From Bdellovibrionales bacterium (lineage in GTDB: Bacteria; Bdellovibrionota; Bacteriovoracia; Bacteriovoracales; Bacteriovoracaceae), in NCBI GenBank assembly GCA_005791855.1, contig SXUH01000032.1, positions 1 through 16,659 of the forward strand: a DNA stretch of 16,659 nucleotides. Direction: 5' to 3'. The notes below the pieces were generated by a model. The model was not told where the DNA came from. It saw nothing but the letters and a program-made list of their open reading frames with translations, and ran no database searches. Shown here piece by piece: positions 1-6,822 of this stretch (its first letter is position 1; each line of letters opens with the position of its first letter). The translations under genes were made by a program, and so were the position numbers.

Positions 1-996
1 AAAGCATTCCTTGAAAAGACCTCCTTATCTACAATTGACTATGCGAAAAAAGTCCATAAGTTGTGGATAGACAAAGGAGATGAATTTTTCAAATCATCAT
101 ACATGGTTGCAACATTAGTAAAGTATCCCTTTCTGAAAATTAGCGATACTGACTATTTGCTTTTAGCTCCCCATTTGCTAATCCAACGTATTGAACGAGC
201 TATTACTATCAGTTTTCATGAGGATGACGATTTTGTTAATAAAAGAGATATCGCTCAACATATTTGTCCAGCCTTTGAAAATCACTGCGAGCGACTTTTC
301 CGTCGCGTTTTCCCAAAATATAGCAATATTGTTCAATCAGAATTTGAGTTTGATTTTAAATTAAAAAATCAAGAACAACTTTGCGACTCAATAATCTTAA
401 ATGGGGATGTTACTGTAGTCTTTGAAATAAAATCTCGTTCTTTACCTCTGGCTATTATTGATATTACGCAATCTAATACTGAAGACTTAAATAAATGGAT
501 CAAGGTCAATTTCTTTAATAAAGGGAAAAATACTTACGATCCCAAAATGGGTAAAGGGGCTTTAGTTCAACTCAATAATGCATGTCTCTCCATCTTGAGT
601 GGAGCGATGGAATTCACTCCAAAAAAATTGATTCCAGTTGTAATTTTAAACGATGACATAATTTACAATCGATCTCTTCAACAAGTTTTAGATTCCGATC
701 TTGAAGAGGAAGAAATTTTTAGAAATCCTGATATAATGCCATCCTTAATTATGTCGGAAAGTGATTTAGAATATCTTACGAGTATACAATTCGATAATGG
801 TTGGGACTTACGGAAAGTCATAGTTGAAAAATCCTATAAAGATAGTGCTAGAGATCTAAATTGGATTACATTCATCCAAAAGCTAGGTTTAAAATATCAA
901 AGATCTGACGATTCAAAACATCTTCATGAAGAGTTCACACAAAAACTTATTGATACTTTACAAAAAAGAGAACTTAACAAATCTCAGCGATTGTAG
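1..996 (+). CDS. PD-(D/E)XK nuclease-like protein, 5'-truncated by window edge
   Basis: The frame is open from base 1 to the TAG at 994-996, so the true start lies upstream; the TTG at 61 is only the first possible start codon inside the window. Counting from that TTG, the central part shows Asp109 in CDSII, then a beta-strand ending FEIKS (Glu122, Lys124), and about 45 residues on a helix with KGALVQLNNA. This D...ExK...Q arrangement is the usual core of PD-(D/E)XK nucleases, which cut DNA or occur in restriction and defence proteins. No partner domain or neighbouring methylase is visible. Base composition is about one third GC against roughly 60% for the rest of the window, which suggests horizontal acquisition. 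The family cannot be named more closely; a nuclease-fold protein without activity is also possible. Confidence 0.6.
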   Translation, partial: KAFLEKTSLSTIDYAKKVHKLWIDKGDEFFKSSYMVATLVKYPFLKISDTDYLLLAPHLLIQRIERAITISFHEDDDFVNKRDIAQHICPAFENHCERLFRRVFPKYSNIVQSEFEFDFKLKNQEQLCDSIILNGDVTVVFEIKSRSLPLAIIDITQSNTEDLNKWIKVNFFNKGKNTYDPKMGKGALVQLNNACLSILSGAMEFTPKKLIPVVILNDDIIYNRSLQQVLDSDLEEEEIFRNPDIMPSLIMSESDLEYLTSIQFDNGWDLRKVIVEKSYKDSARDLNWITFIQKLGLKYQRSDDSKHLHEEFTQKLIDTLQKRELNKSQRL

Positions 997-1119
997 AAAT
1001 TAATTTAAATTCACAGGCTGATCAATCAATTTGAGAGAATTGTATAATCGACCAAGCTTTATCCTCTTTGAAGGCGGAAAGTTTATAATGTTTGGGCTGG
1101 TTTTTTTATATTAGTGATC
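997..1119. other. AT-rich intergenic spacer between acquired gene and desaturase
   Basis: This 123-base stretch separates two gene ends. It contains two TATAAT strings (1043-1048 and 1084-1089) without convincing -35 partners and a T run at 1101-1107 without a stem before it. No terminator, tRNA or att-like repeat is visible. Composition changes from AT-rich to GC-rich at about 1120, marking the border of the foreign segment. Confidence 0.5.
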
Positions 1120-2001
1120 TTACCCTTTCCGGGTACTCCTCACCGCAACCTCCCTCGCGTCCTTCACATTCCACGCAAGGCCCAGGCGTTCCAGAAGCTT
1201 GATGAACCAGAAGTTCGGATCCCACTGCCCCGGCAGGAGTCCGTGCCTCGCCGAGTTCGGGAACCGGTGGTGCCCGTTGTGCCAGCCCTCCCCGAGAGTC
1301 AAGATGGCAACGAACCAGTTGTTCCGGCTCCGGTCCTTGGTCTCGAAGTCCCTCGTCCCGAACCGAGGGATGTGGCAGATGAGGTTCACCATGAAGATTC
1401 CCTGCATCGACAGCACCAGCGAAAGGAAGAAGCCGACCACCACGAGCATCGCTCCGTCGGTCTGGAGTTCCGGGAATCTTACCTCCAGGAACGATCCGAG
1501 GAAGTACAAGGCGGGGATCTGCGCGAGGAGGATGAGTTCGAAGAATCCATCGAGCCATTTAATTTCCGGGGTTATCCTCTTTTCCACGAACTCCGGAACG
1601 GGAACCTCGTAGAAAGACCGGTCGAGGTACCAACCCATGTAGGAATGGAAGTGCCCGTGGGCCGGGGAATGCACGTCTCCCTCGACGTCGGAGTACTGAT
1701 GATGAAGGTAGTGATGCGCGACCCACCGCCGGACCGGGCCATTCGCTCCGAGCATCCCGCAGAATGCCAGGGCGAACTGCACCCACCGCTTTGCCTCAAA
1801 CGACTGGTGGGAGAAAAACCTGTGGTACCCCACGAGGCCTCCGAGAGTCCGCACGACGAAGAGGACCAAACCGATGGTCACGGCGGTCCAGGAAACTCCC
1901 GTAAGGAAGACGAAGAGCGCGCCGACGTGGAACACGACGAGCCCCGAGACCATCGAGAACCTCTGGAACTCGAACCTCAGGTTTTTGGAAATCTTCACCA
2001 T
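1120..2001 (-). CDS. acyl-CoA/fatty acid desaturase (membrane di-iron)
   Basis: A 293-residue membrane desaturase that would introduce a cis double bond (delta-9 type most likely) into an acyl chain, using a di-iron centre and outside electrons. The three histidine boxes are present in order: H60-RFFS-H65, H97-YL-H100-H101 after WVAH, and GEGW-H241-NG-H244-H245. NLICH210 and SRNN before the last box are also family-typical. Hydrophobic stretches at about 18-56 and 155-205 give the expected pairs of membrane segments. Length matches the bacterial stearoyl-CoA desaturase-like family (about 290-320). The ATG at 2001 has AGGA about 8 bases upstream. No ferredoxin or reductase gene is adjacent. 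It is divergent from the secreted protein gene at 2132 with about 130 bases between. Substrate (acyl-CoA or phospholipid acyl chain) cannot be decided. Confidence 0.93.
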   Translation of the reverse strand: MVKISKNLRFEFQRFSMVSGLVVFHVGALFVFLTGVSWTAVTIGLVLFVVRTLGGLVGYHRFFSHQSFEAKRWVQFALAFCGMLGANGPVRRWVAHHYLHHQYSDVEGDVHSPAHGHFHSYMGWYLDRSFYEVPVPEFVEKRITPEIKWLDGFFELILLAQIPALYFLGSFLEVRFPELQTDGAMLVVVGFFLSLVLSMQGIFMVNLICHIPRFGTRDFETKDRSRNNWFVAILTLGEGWHNGHHRFPNSARHGLLPGQWDPNFWFIKLLERLGLAWNVKDAREVAVRSTRKG

Positions 2002-2131
2002 GAGGATATCCTAATGCAATTGCGGATTTTCTCCATGGTCTTTTTAAATTTCAAGGACCCCGGGGAGCGAGGGATCCAGTCGGGAATTCTGGAGATTTGA
2101 GTTTCACGCCTTTCACGTTTAAGCTAAGAGC

Positions 2132-3097
2132 ATGAAGCAAATCTCCGTCCTCCTCTCGCTCCTCCTGTTCCTCCACGGCGTCACCGGAACCTCCTGGGCA
2201 ACGGCCCAGCAGAAGCCGACGCCCATCCAGCTCAGCCCGGAGCAGTTCCGGAGGATCGTCTCCGAGCAAATGCAGGCCGGTCCGGTCACAACGAAATCCT
2301 TCCTCCTCGCCCAGACTGACAATCGGGCCAGGACCAAAGACCCCAAAAAGGATGAACCAATCCAAGAAGAAGATCCGAAGAAGGATGAAGAGGCCAAGGC
2401 AACCGAAGACCCCCCGGGCCCTCCCCGGGTTAAAGAAAGGAAGGCCTCCGACCCGGAGCCCGTCTACGTCCCGGTCGAAAACCTGAACAGCTTCGTGAAC
2501 AGCGTCGCCTTCTCCAACGCCGAGGAGACCGCCTACATCATCTTCGCCGTTGTCGGCGCCGTGGTGGTCATCGCCTGGCTCGCCTACGTCCCGGTCCTCC
2601 TCTACGACATGCTCGTGGAGAACAGGAACCTCGAGCTCTCCCACCTCCTCACCTTCCAGCACACCCACCTCTACCTCGACCGTGAGGTAACGGACAAGGA
2701 CGTCGAGGGGAACCTCGCGGGGCTGCGGTACTCGCTCTTCCTCGAAGAAGACCGCACCTACGGCGTGGCCAGCGAGCTCGGCTACTTCGACGTCTCGGAC
2801 AGCGACCGCGGGGCCTACTGGCTCCTCGGCCCCTCCATCATGCTCGGGAAGGCCGACGGCGCGATGAACGATTTTTTCACGAAGTTCGATCTCCTCGCCG
2901 GGTCCTCGTTCCACAGGGACGTGGGCCTCGTTTCGAAGGTGGACGTGACCTTCCACTTCGGCGTGCTCCATCCGAACTTCTACCTGGGTCTGGGGGCCGG
3001 GGCCATGTACATCGACGTGAAAGGTAACGAAGGGGTGGCGAAGAAGATCGACGAGCTCGGCCTGAGCCTGCTCTCCTCCGCCACCTGGTCGTTCTAG
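2132..3097 (+). CDS. secreted protein with one membrane helix and barrel-like C-terminus, function unknown
   Basis: I do not recognise this 321-residue protein. It begins with a clear Sec signal (MKQ then a long Leu/Val/Phe core, likely cut after WATA at about residue 25). A highly charged, Pro-rich linker follows at about 62-110, in which DPKKDE occurs twice (70-75 and 81-86). A strong hydrophobic helix covers about 135-159 (IIFAVVGAVVVIAW). Residues 170-321 alternate polar and hydrophobic strands with Gly- and aromatic-rich turns (YLGLGAGAMYIDV) and end in TWSF. A C-terminal Phe after alternating residues is typical of outer-membrane strands, but a full barrel plus an internal helix is unusual, so an envelope-spanning or periplasmic protein is also possible. 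Its stop codon overlaps that of the convergent HAD gene within the bases CTAG at 3094-3097. Confidence 0.75.
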   Translation: MKQISVLLSLLLFLHGVTGTSWATAQQKPTPIQLSPEQFRRIVSEQMQAGPVTTKSFLLAQTDNRARTKDPKKDEPIQEEDPKKDEEAKATEDPPGPPRVKERKASDPEPVYVPVENLNSFVNSVAFSNAEETAYIIFAVVGAVVVIAWLAYVPVLLYDMLVENRNLELSHLLTFQHTHLYLDREVTDKDVEGNLAGLRYSLFLEEDRTYGVASELGYFDVSDSDRGAYWLLGPSIMLGKADGAMNDFFTKFDLLAGSSFHRDVGLVSKVDVTFHFGVLHPNFYLGLGAGAMYIDVKGNEGVAKKIDELGLSLLSSATWSF

Positions 3098-4143
3098 AGT
3101 TTGACGGTTTCGGCGGCGTAGAATTCCTGGTGGAAGACGTGCTGCTTCAGGAGCTCTTCGATCACCCCGGGGCTAAACCCGGCGAGCTCCAGGGCCTTCC
3201 TCCCCCAGTCGATCTTCATCCGCTCCGAGTTCTCCGTGGAGTACGGGGAGAAGTTCGCCCCGCTCGCGACCTTGAGGATCAGGGCGGAGGTGAAGGAGAC
3301 GATGAGGTTGTTCGCCTCGATGACCGTCCGGTCCTGCTTGGCGACGGCGTCGAGGTAGAGGTCGGCGTTGAACTTCGGGATGGTGAAGTTCAGGTTCTTC
3401 TGCATGACCCGGGAGATGTTATCGTCGATGAGGATGATGTTCCGGAGGTCCGGAGCGATGATCCGCAGGTCCTTACTCGGCGTCGGGGGCTCCCGGTCGA
3501 GCCGGAGGTGGTTCCGGGCGAGGAGTCCGCCGAACTTCCTCCGGAGCGCCGGCACCTTCGTCAGGATGTACTGGGTGAGCTCTTCCGCGGAGACGTCCGA
3601 GCGCGCCGAGAAGAAGTAGATGTTCCCGATGCGGCCATCGGCGGCGAGGTCGTGGAGGAGCTTGTAGATCCCCGGCCTGATGGTCACGCCCCGGGGAGCG
3701 AAGGTGACCTCGGACTTGGCTTCCGACATGGTGTAGTCGGTGTTCCGGACCACGAGGGTCGTCCGCCGAGGATTCTCCAGGGAGATCCGGTGCCACTGGG
3801 TGAGGAGGGTCTCGTCCATGTCGAAGACGACTCGCAGGCCCCGGGTCGTGTCCTGGATGCGCACCTTCTTCACTTTCTCGCTCGCGGCCTGGACACAGGC
3901 GTTCAGGTGGGCCTGCTGCTTCACTCGGAAGTGGCTTCCGCTCCTGGCGAGGAGGCAATCGCGCATCAGCTTCTGGATGGTGAGGACTTCGCCGACGCCG
4001 ACGGCCCTCGTCCAGGCCCCCTGAGACTTGTTGACGTCCAGCCAGAATCCTCCGAACCGGTCATCGGCCTTCTCCGAGATCACGACCTGGGCGTGGAGGG
4101 TGAGCGATATGGCGAAGCCGAGCAGGATTAGTAATTGTTTCAT
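3094..4143 (-). CDS. exported HAD-family phosphatase, FCP1/SCP (NLI-interacting factor) type
   Basis: A 349-residue HAD hydrolase with all four motifs: I, D108-M-D110-E-T112 in VVFDMDETLL; II, Ser179 in YFFSAR; III, Lys224 in PSKDL; IV, D240-D241 in LIDDN. The DxDxT form and the spacing resemble the NIF/FCP1-SCP group, which removes phosphate from proteins or small molecules. The N-terminus is a Sec signal (MKQLLILLGF..LHA, cleavage near residue 18), so it should act in the periplasm rather than the cytoplasm, which is uncommon for this group. Another ATG lies at 4147-4149, but AAAGG ends 6 bases before the ATG at 4141-4143, so that start is preferred. It faces away from the LysR gene at 4245 across about 100 bases. 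The substrate is unknown; acid phosphatase or nucleotidase activity is possible. Confidence 0.82.
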   Translation of the reverse strand: MKQLLILLGFAISLTLHAQVVISEKADDRFGGFWLDVNKSQGAWTRAVGVGEVLTIQKLMRDCLLARSGSHFRVKQQAHLNACVQAASEKVKKVRIQDTTRGLRVVFDMDETLLTQWHRISLENPRRTTLVVRNTDYTMSEAKSEVTFAPRGVTIRPGIYKLLHDLAADGRIGNIYFFSARSDVSAEELTQYILTKVPALRRKFGGLLARNHLRLDREPPTPSKDLRIIAPDLRNIILIDDNISRVMQKNLNFTIPKFNADLYLDAVAKQDRTVIEANNLIVSFTSALILKVASGANFSPYSTENSERMKIDWGRKALELAGFSPGVIEELLKQHVFHQEFYAAETVKL

Positions 4144-4216
4144 GGGCATCCTTTAGGAGGGTTGGCAGTTTCCGGAGGGAGATATAGCTTAGGGGTAGCC
4201 ATACGTACAATGCATC

Positions 4217-4234
4217 TATCATATATACACGATA
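4217..4234. promoter_or_regulatory. candidate LysR-type operator, TATC-N10-GATA
   Basis: A perfect 4-base inverted repeat, TATC and GATA with ten bases between, lies just upstream of the LysR gene and overlaps its AAGG ribosome binding sequence (4234-4237). LysR regulators typically bind ATC-N9-GAT-like (T-N11-A) sites near their own starts; this one is one base too wide. It could serve autoregulation or the divergent HAD gene. The arms are short, so chance is a real alternative. Confidence 0.25.
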
Positions 4235-4244
4235 AGGTTTTCTT

Positions 4245-5132
4245 ATGGACCTCGAGATCTACCCACTCCGAATCTTCCTTAAGGTCATGAAACTAAAGAG
4301 CTTCTCCGAAGCCGCCCGCCAGTTGAACGTTACCCAGCCCACCGTGAGCCAGCAGATCGGGAAGCTCGAGGCGAAGCTCGAAAAGAAGCTCTTCGAGAGG
4401 GTAGGCCACGAGATCATCCCGACGGCGCTGGCCAAGCAGCTCCTGGGCTACGCCGAGCAGTTGTCCTCGATCGCCGAAGACTGCGAGAACTTCCTCCTCG
4501 ACGAGAAGTCCACCCTGAGGGGAGAGGTCCGGTACGCCATGCCCGAGAGCTGCCAGTGGACCCCGCACTTCAAGAACATCATGAAGCAGATCTCGACCTA
4601 CGAGGGGATCCAGTTCAAGATCGGCATCCTCCCCACGGACGGCGTCGCGAGGGGGATCATCGAAGGGGTCTACGACTTCGGCTTCGTCGTCGGCGAGCGG
4701 CTCCACCCGGAGCTGACCTTCGAGAAGTTCTCCGACGAACCCTATGGCCTGGTCGGAAGGTCGGAGAAGCTCTTCAAGCCGCTCGAGGAAAAGAGGTTCG
4801 AGGACCTGCGCCTCGTGACCTTCCCGGGGTGGGAACTCTTCTTCACCACCTGGTGCAGGGCCCACGGGATCTTCGAGAAGATCCAGAGGGCCACTCCGGT
4901 CCCCGCCGTCCACATCGGCACCCTCGCCGGTGCGATCCACGCCGTCCAGGAGGGCGCCGGCGTCGCCGTCCTTCCCCTCCAGTGCGTCCCGAAGGAACTC
5001 AAGGAGTTCAAGCTTAAGTCCGTGGGCGCCTCCAACCCGATCTACGTCACCAAGCGGGTCGGGGACAAGCTCTCCAGGCGCACCGAGCTCGTCCTCGACC
5101 TCCTGAAGAAGAGCAAGAAGGACCTCGGCTAG
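4245..5132 (+). CDS. LysR-family transcriptional regulator
   Basis: A 295-residue LysR-type regulator of normal family length. Residues 1-60 form the winged helix-turn-helix (FLKVMKLKSFSEAARQLN, then VTQPTVSQQIGKLEAKLEKKLF), followed by the linker helix. Residues about 90-290 form the periplasmic-binding-protein-like effector domain (for example GEVRYAMPES, FGFVVGERLH, VQEGAGVAVLP). The ATG at 4245 has AAGG seven bases upstream. It is divergent from the exported HAD phosphatase gene and ends three bases from the convergent cytochrome-like gene. LysR genes often control a divergent neighbour, so the HAD gene is the first target to consider, but the redox genes further downstream are also possible. 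The effector is unknown. Confidence 0.93.
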   Translation: MDLEIYPLRIFLKVMKLKSFSEAARQLNVTQPTVSQQIGKLEAKLEKKLFERVGHEIIPTALAKQLLGYAEQLSSIAEDCENFLLDEKSTLRGEVRYAMPESCQWTPHFKNIMKQISTYEGIQFKIGILPTDGVARGIIEGVYDFGFVVGERLHPELTFEKFSDEPYGLVGRSEKLFKPLEEKRFEDLRLVTFPGWELFFTTWCRAHGIFEKIQRATPVPAVHIGTLAGAIHAVQEGAGVAVLPLQCVPKELKEFKLKSVGASNPIYVTKRVGDKLSRRTELVLDLLKKSKKDLG

Positions 5133-5135
5133 CGC

Positions 5136-6590
5136 TTACCGCTTGAACACCGGGAAGATGACTCGGAACCCCGGCTCGAGGATCTGGCCCTTCGGGTTCT
5201 GGGAGATCTCATCCCGGAACACGGAAGCCCGGAGATGGTTGAGGACCCGCAGCTCGGCGAGCACCGCTTCCGGGTTCTGCCAGGAAGCCTCTTTGTTCCT
5301 CAGGTACTCGAGGGCCGCCTTCCGGTGCTCGGCTCCGTTGACCACGGCGAGCTTCGCCGCTAACTCCGGCGCGGCCTTGAGGCTGGAGACTTTTAGACTC
5401 ACGAGGAAGCTCTCCTTCCAGTCAGAGGATTCTCTTACCAGGGACAGGAGCTCGCAGCGAGACTGCGAGAACATCGGACTCTTGAAATCAACGCTCAGGA
5501 CGTCCAGGGCGAACTCCAGGTCGATCACCCGGTGCTCGATGAGCTCGGTGATCTGCAGGTGGTTGGCCACCCCTTTCACCGGAGCCAGGAACCCGTGGTC
5601 CGCATCCGTCAGCGTGGTCTCCGGGAACTGGGAGCCGAGGACTCCGAGGCCCTGGAGGTAGGCCTGCTTCGAGAGCCTCAGCGCCGGGGCCTTTGCGAGG
5701 ATGGGATCCACGAAGACCTCCGCGGGGATCTCCATGCCGCTCGCCGGAGCCGCCAGTGGTCGGGAATCCGATCGCAGGTTGATCTCGGTGGTGCAGAAGA
5801 GCGGGCGGAGCTTTTCCTTGAGGGAGAGGTTCGCCGCGAGGCCCCGGCGCTCGAGGAGCTTCATCCCCGCGAAGACGTTCCTCGAGAACTCGGAAGCGTC
5901 GACGAAGGAGCTCAGGTAGCGCTGGAGTTCGGCGGAAGGTTTGTTGGCTCCGAAGTCTAGCCCCCTCGCCTTCGTCCACCAGTCGTTGTGCGGAGGAGAG
6001 AGCTCCTTCATGATCGGGCCACCGGAGTTGTGGCAGGCCGAGCACCGCATGTGGGTTCCGAACTGCGGCCTCTTCCCGAGCTTGAGCAGACGGTTGTCTT
6101 CCAGGGCGTTGAGCGTGTTCCCTCGGAAGAACCACTCCGGGCCCGCGGGCGTGCCCACGAGCTCGTAGAAGTTGTAGAGGCCCTTCTGGAAGTCGTAGGC
6201 GATCACTTCGATCAGGAGCTTGTTGGGCTGCGACTGCTGGTCGAGGACGACTTCCTTCTTCGCATTCAGATCCGTGAAGTGGCCGAAGTAGAGGTGCTCC
6301 GGGGCGATCCGCTGGCCGAGGAGTCGGGAGGCCCCCCGGGTCGATTCGAAGATGCTGAAGCTCCCCCTCGCCGGATTGTGGGCCCCGCGGTTCGCCACCA
6401 GCGCCGGCACCGGCGCGAGGCCATCTTCCGCCAGGAGCCGCCTCAACTCCTGCACGCTCAGGGGACACGTCGCCGCGGTCGAAACGACGGCGAAGAGTAC
6501 GTCCCGCTGGCCGGCGCCCCCGCGGACCCGGCAGTCGGCCCAGGCGGTTGCAGTGAGGAGGATTGAAAGTATTACGATCGATAGCTTCAT
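5136..6590 (-). CDS. secreted protein with one CxxCH haem-binding motif, cytochrome c-like
   Basis: A 484-residue exported protein. The start at 6590 is preferred over an upstream ATG at 6629 because AAAGGA precedes it by about six bases and a clean Sec signal follows (MKLSIVILSILLTATAWA, cleavage before D19-C20). One c-type haem motif, C183-SA-C186-H187 (bases 6030-6044), sits in the middle, followed by SGGPIM194KEL; Met194 is a possible distal ligand. The flanking regions are not recognised as a known enzyme domain. With a single haem and no membrane anchor it could be a periplasmic electron carrier or a haem enzyme. It is divergent from the catalase-like and GMC genes, and a shared redox pathway is inferred from this. 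Its 3' end lies three bases from the LysR gene, with no terminator between. Confidence 0.8.
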   Translation of the reverse strand: MKLSIVILSILLTATAWADCRVRGGAGQRDVLFAVVSTAATCPLSVQELRRLLAEDGLAPVPALVANRGAHNPARGSFSIFESTRGASRLLGQRIAPEHLYFGHFTDLNAKKEVVLDQQSQPNKLLIEVIAYDFQKGLYNFYELVGTPAGPEWFFRGNTLNALEDNRLLKLGKRPQFGTHMRCSACHNSGGPIMKELSPPHNDWWTKARGLDFGANKPSAELQRYLSSFVDASEFSRNVFAGMKLLERRGLAANLSLKEKLRPLFCTTEINLRSDSRPLAAPASGMEIPAEVFVDPILAKAPALRLSKQAYLQGLGVLGSQFPETTLTDADHGFLAPVKGVANHLQITELIEHRVIDLEFALDVLSVDFKSPMFSQSRCELLSLVRESSDWKESFLVSLKVSSLKAAPELAAKLAVVNGAEHRKAALEYLRNKEASWQNPEAVLAELRVLNHLRASVFRDEISQNPKGQILEPGFRVIFPVFKR

Positions 6591-6606
6591 CGGTGGTCCT
6601 TTGATG

Positions 6607-6657
6607 GACGTTAAATACGTCTGAAACAAGGCTCAGTAAAATTAATAAAACTAAGCC
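6607..6657. promoter_or_regulatory. two inverted repeats in the divergent cytochrome/catalase-like intergenic region
   Basis: The 232-base gap between the divergent starts at 6590 and 6823 is AT-rich on its left side and holds two dyads. GACGT-N5-ACGTC is perfect at 6607-6621. GGCTCAGT and ACTAAGCC at 6630-6637 and 6650-6657 pair at seven of eight positions around a 12-base AT-rich centre. Neither is followed by a T run, so they are more likely protein-binding sites than terminators. One of the two nearby LysR proteins could bind here. I see no confident -35/-10 pair and no gene in the rest of the gap. Confidence 0.35.
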
Positions 6658-6822
6658 ATGTATAAGAAACACTAATGACTAAAAATAAGCGTTTTTTACC
6701 TGGAATTCTTCAACGATTTCTGGTACTTAGCTGCCACCTCGAACTAGGAAAATTATGCTGTCTGTGACGGGGCACCGTTCACCTCTATCCTATTTAAGAC
6801 TCTTCACTTTTCCGGAAGCTTG

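Noticed and set aside
1101..1107. T run after the AT-rich gene as a terminator
   Set aside because: No stable GC-rich stem precedes it.
1114..2100. 328-codon plus-strand frame opposite the desaturase
   Set aside because: Antisense to a gene with all three His boxes; the translation is low-complexity Glu/Arg/Pro sequence without a domain.
4178..4200. tRNA-like string TATAGCTTAGGGGTAGCC
   Set aside because: It resembles a D-arm start, but no acceptor, anticodon or T arm follows before the LysR gene.
5488..6672. 394-codon minus-strand frame overlapping the cytochrome-like gene in another register
   Set aside because: The alternative register lacks the signal peptide and the CSACH motif and is Arg/Pro/Gly-rich, as expected for a shadow frame.
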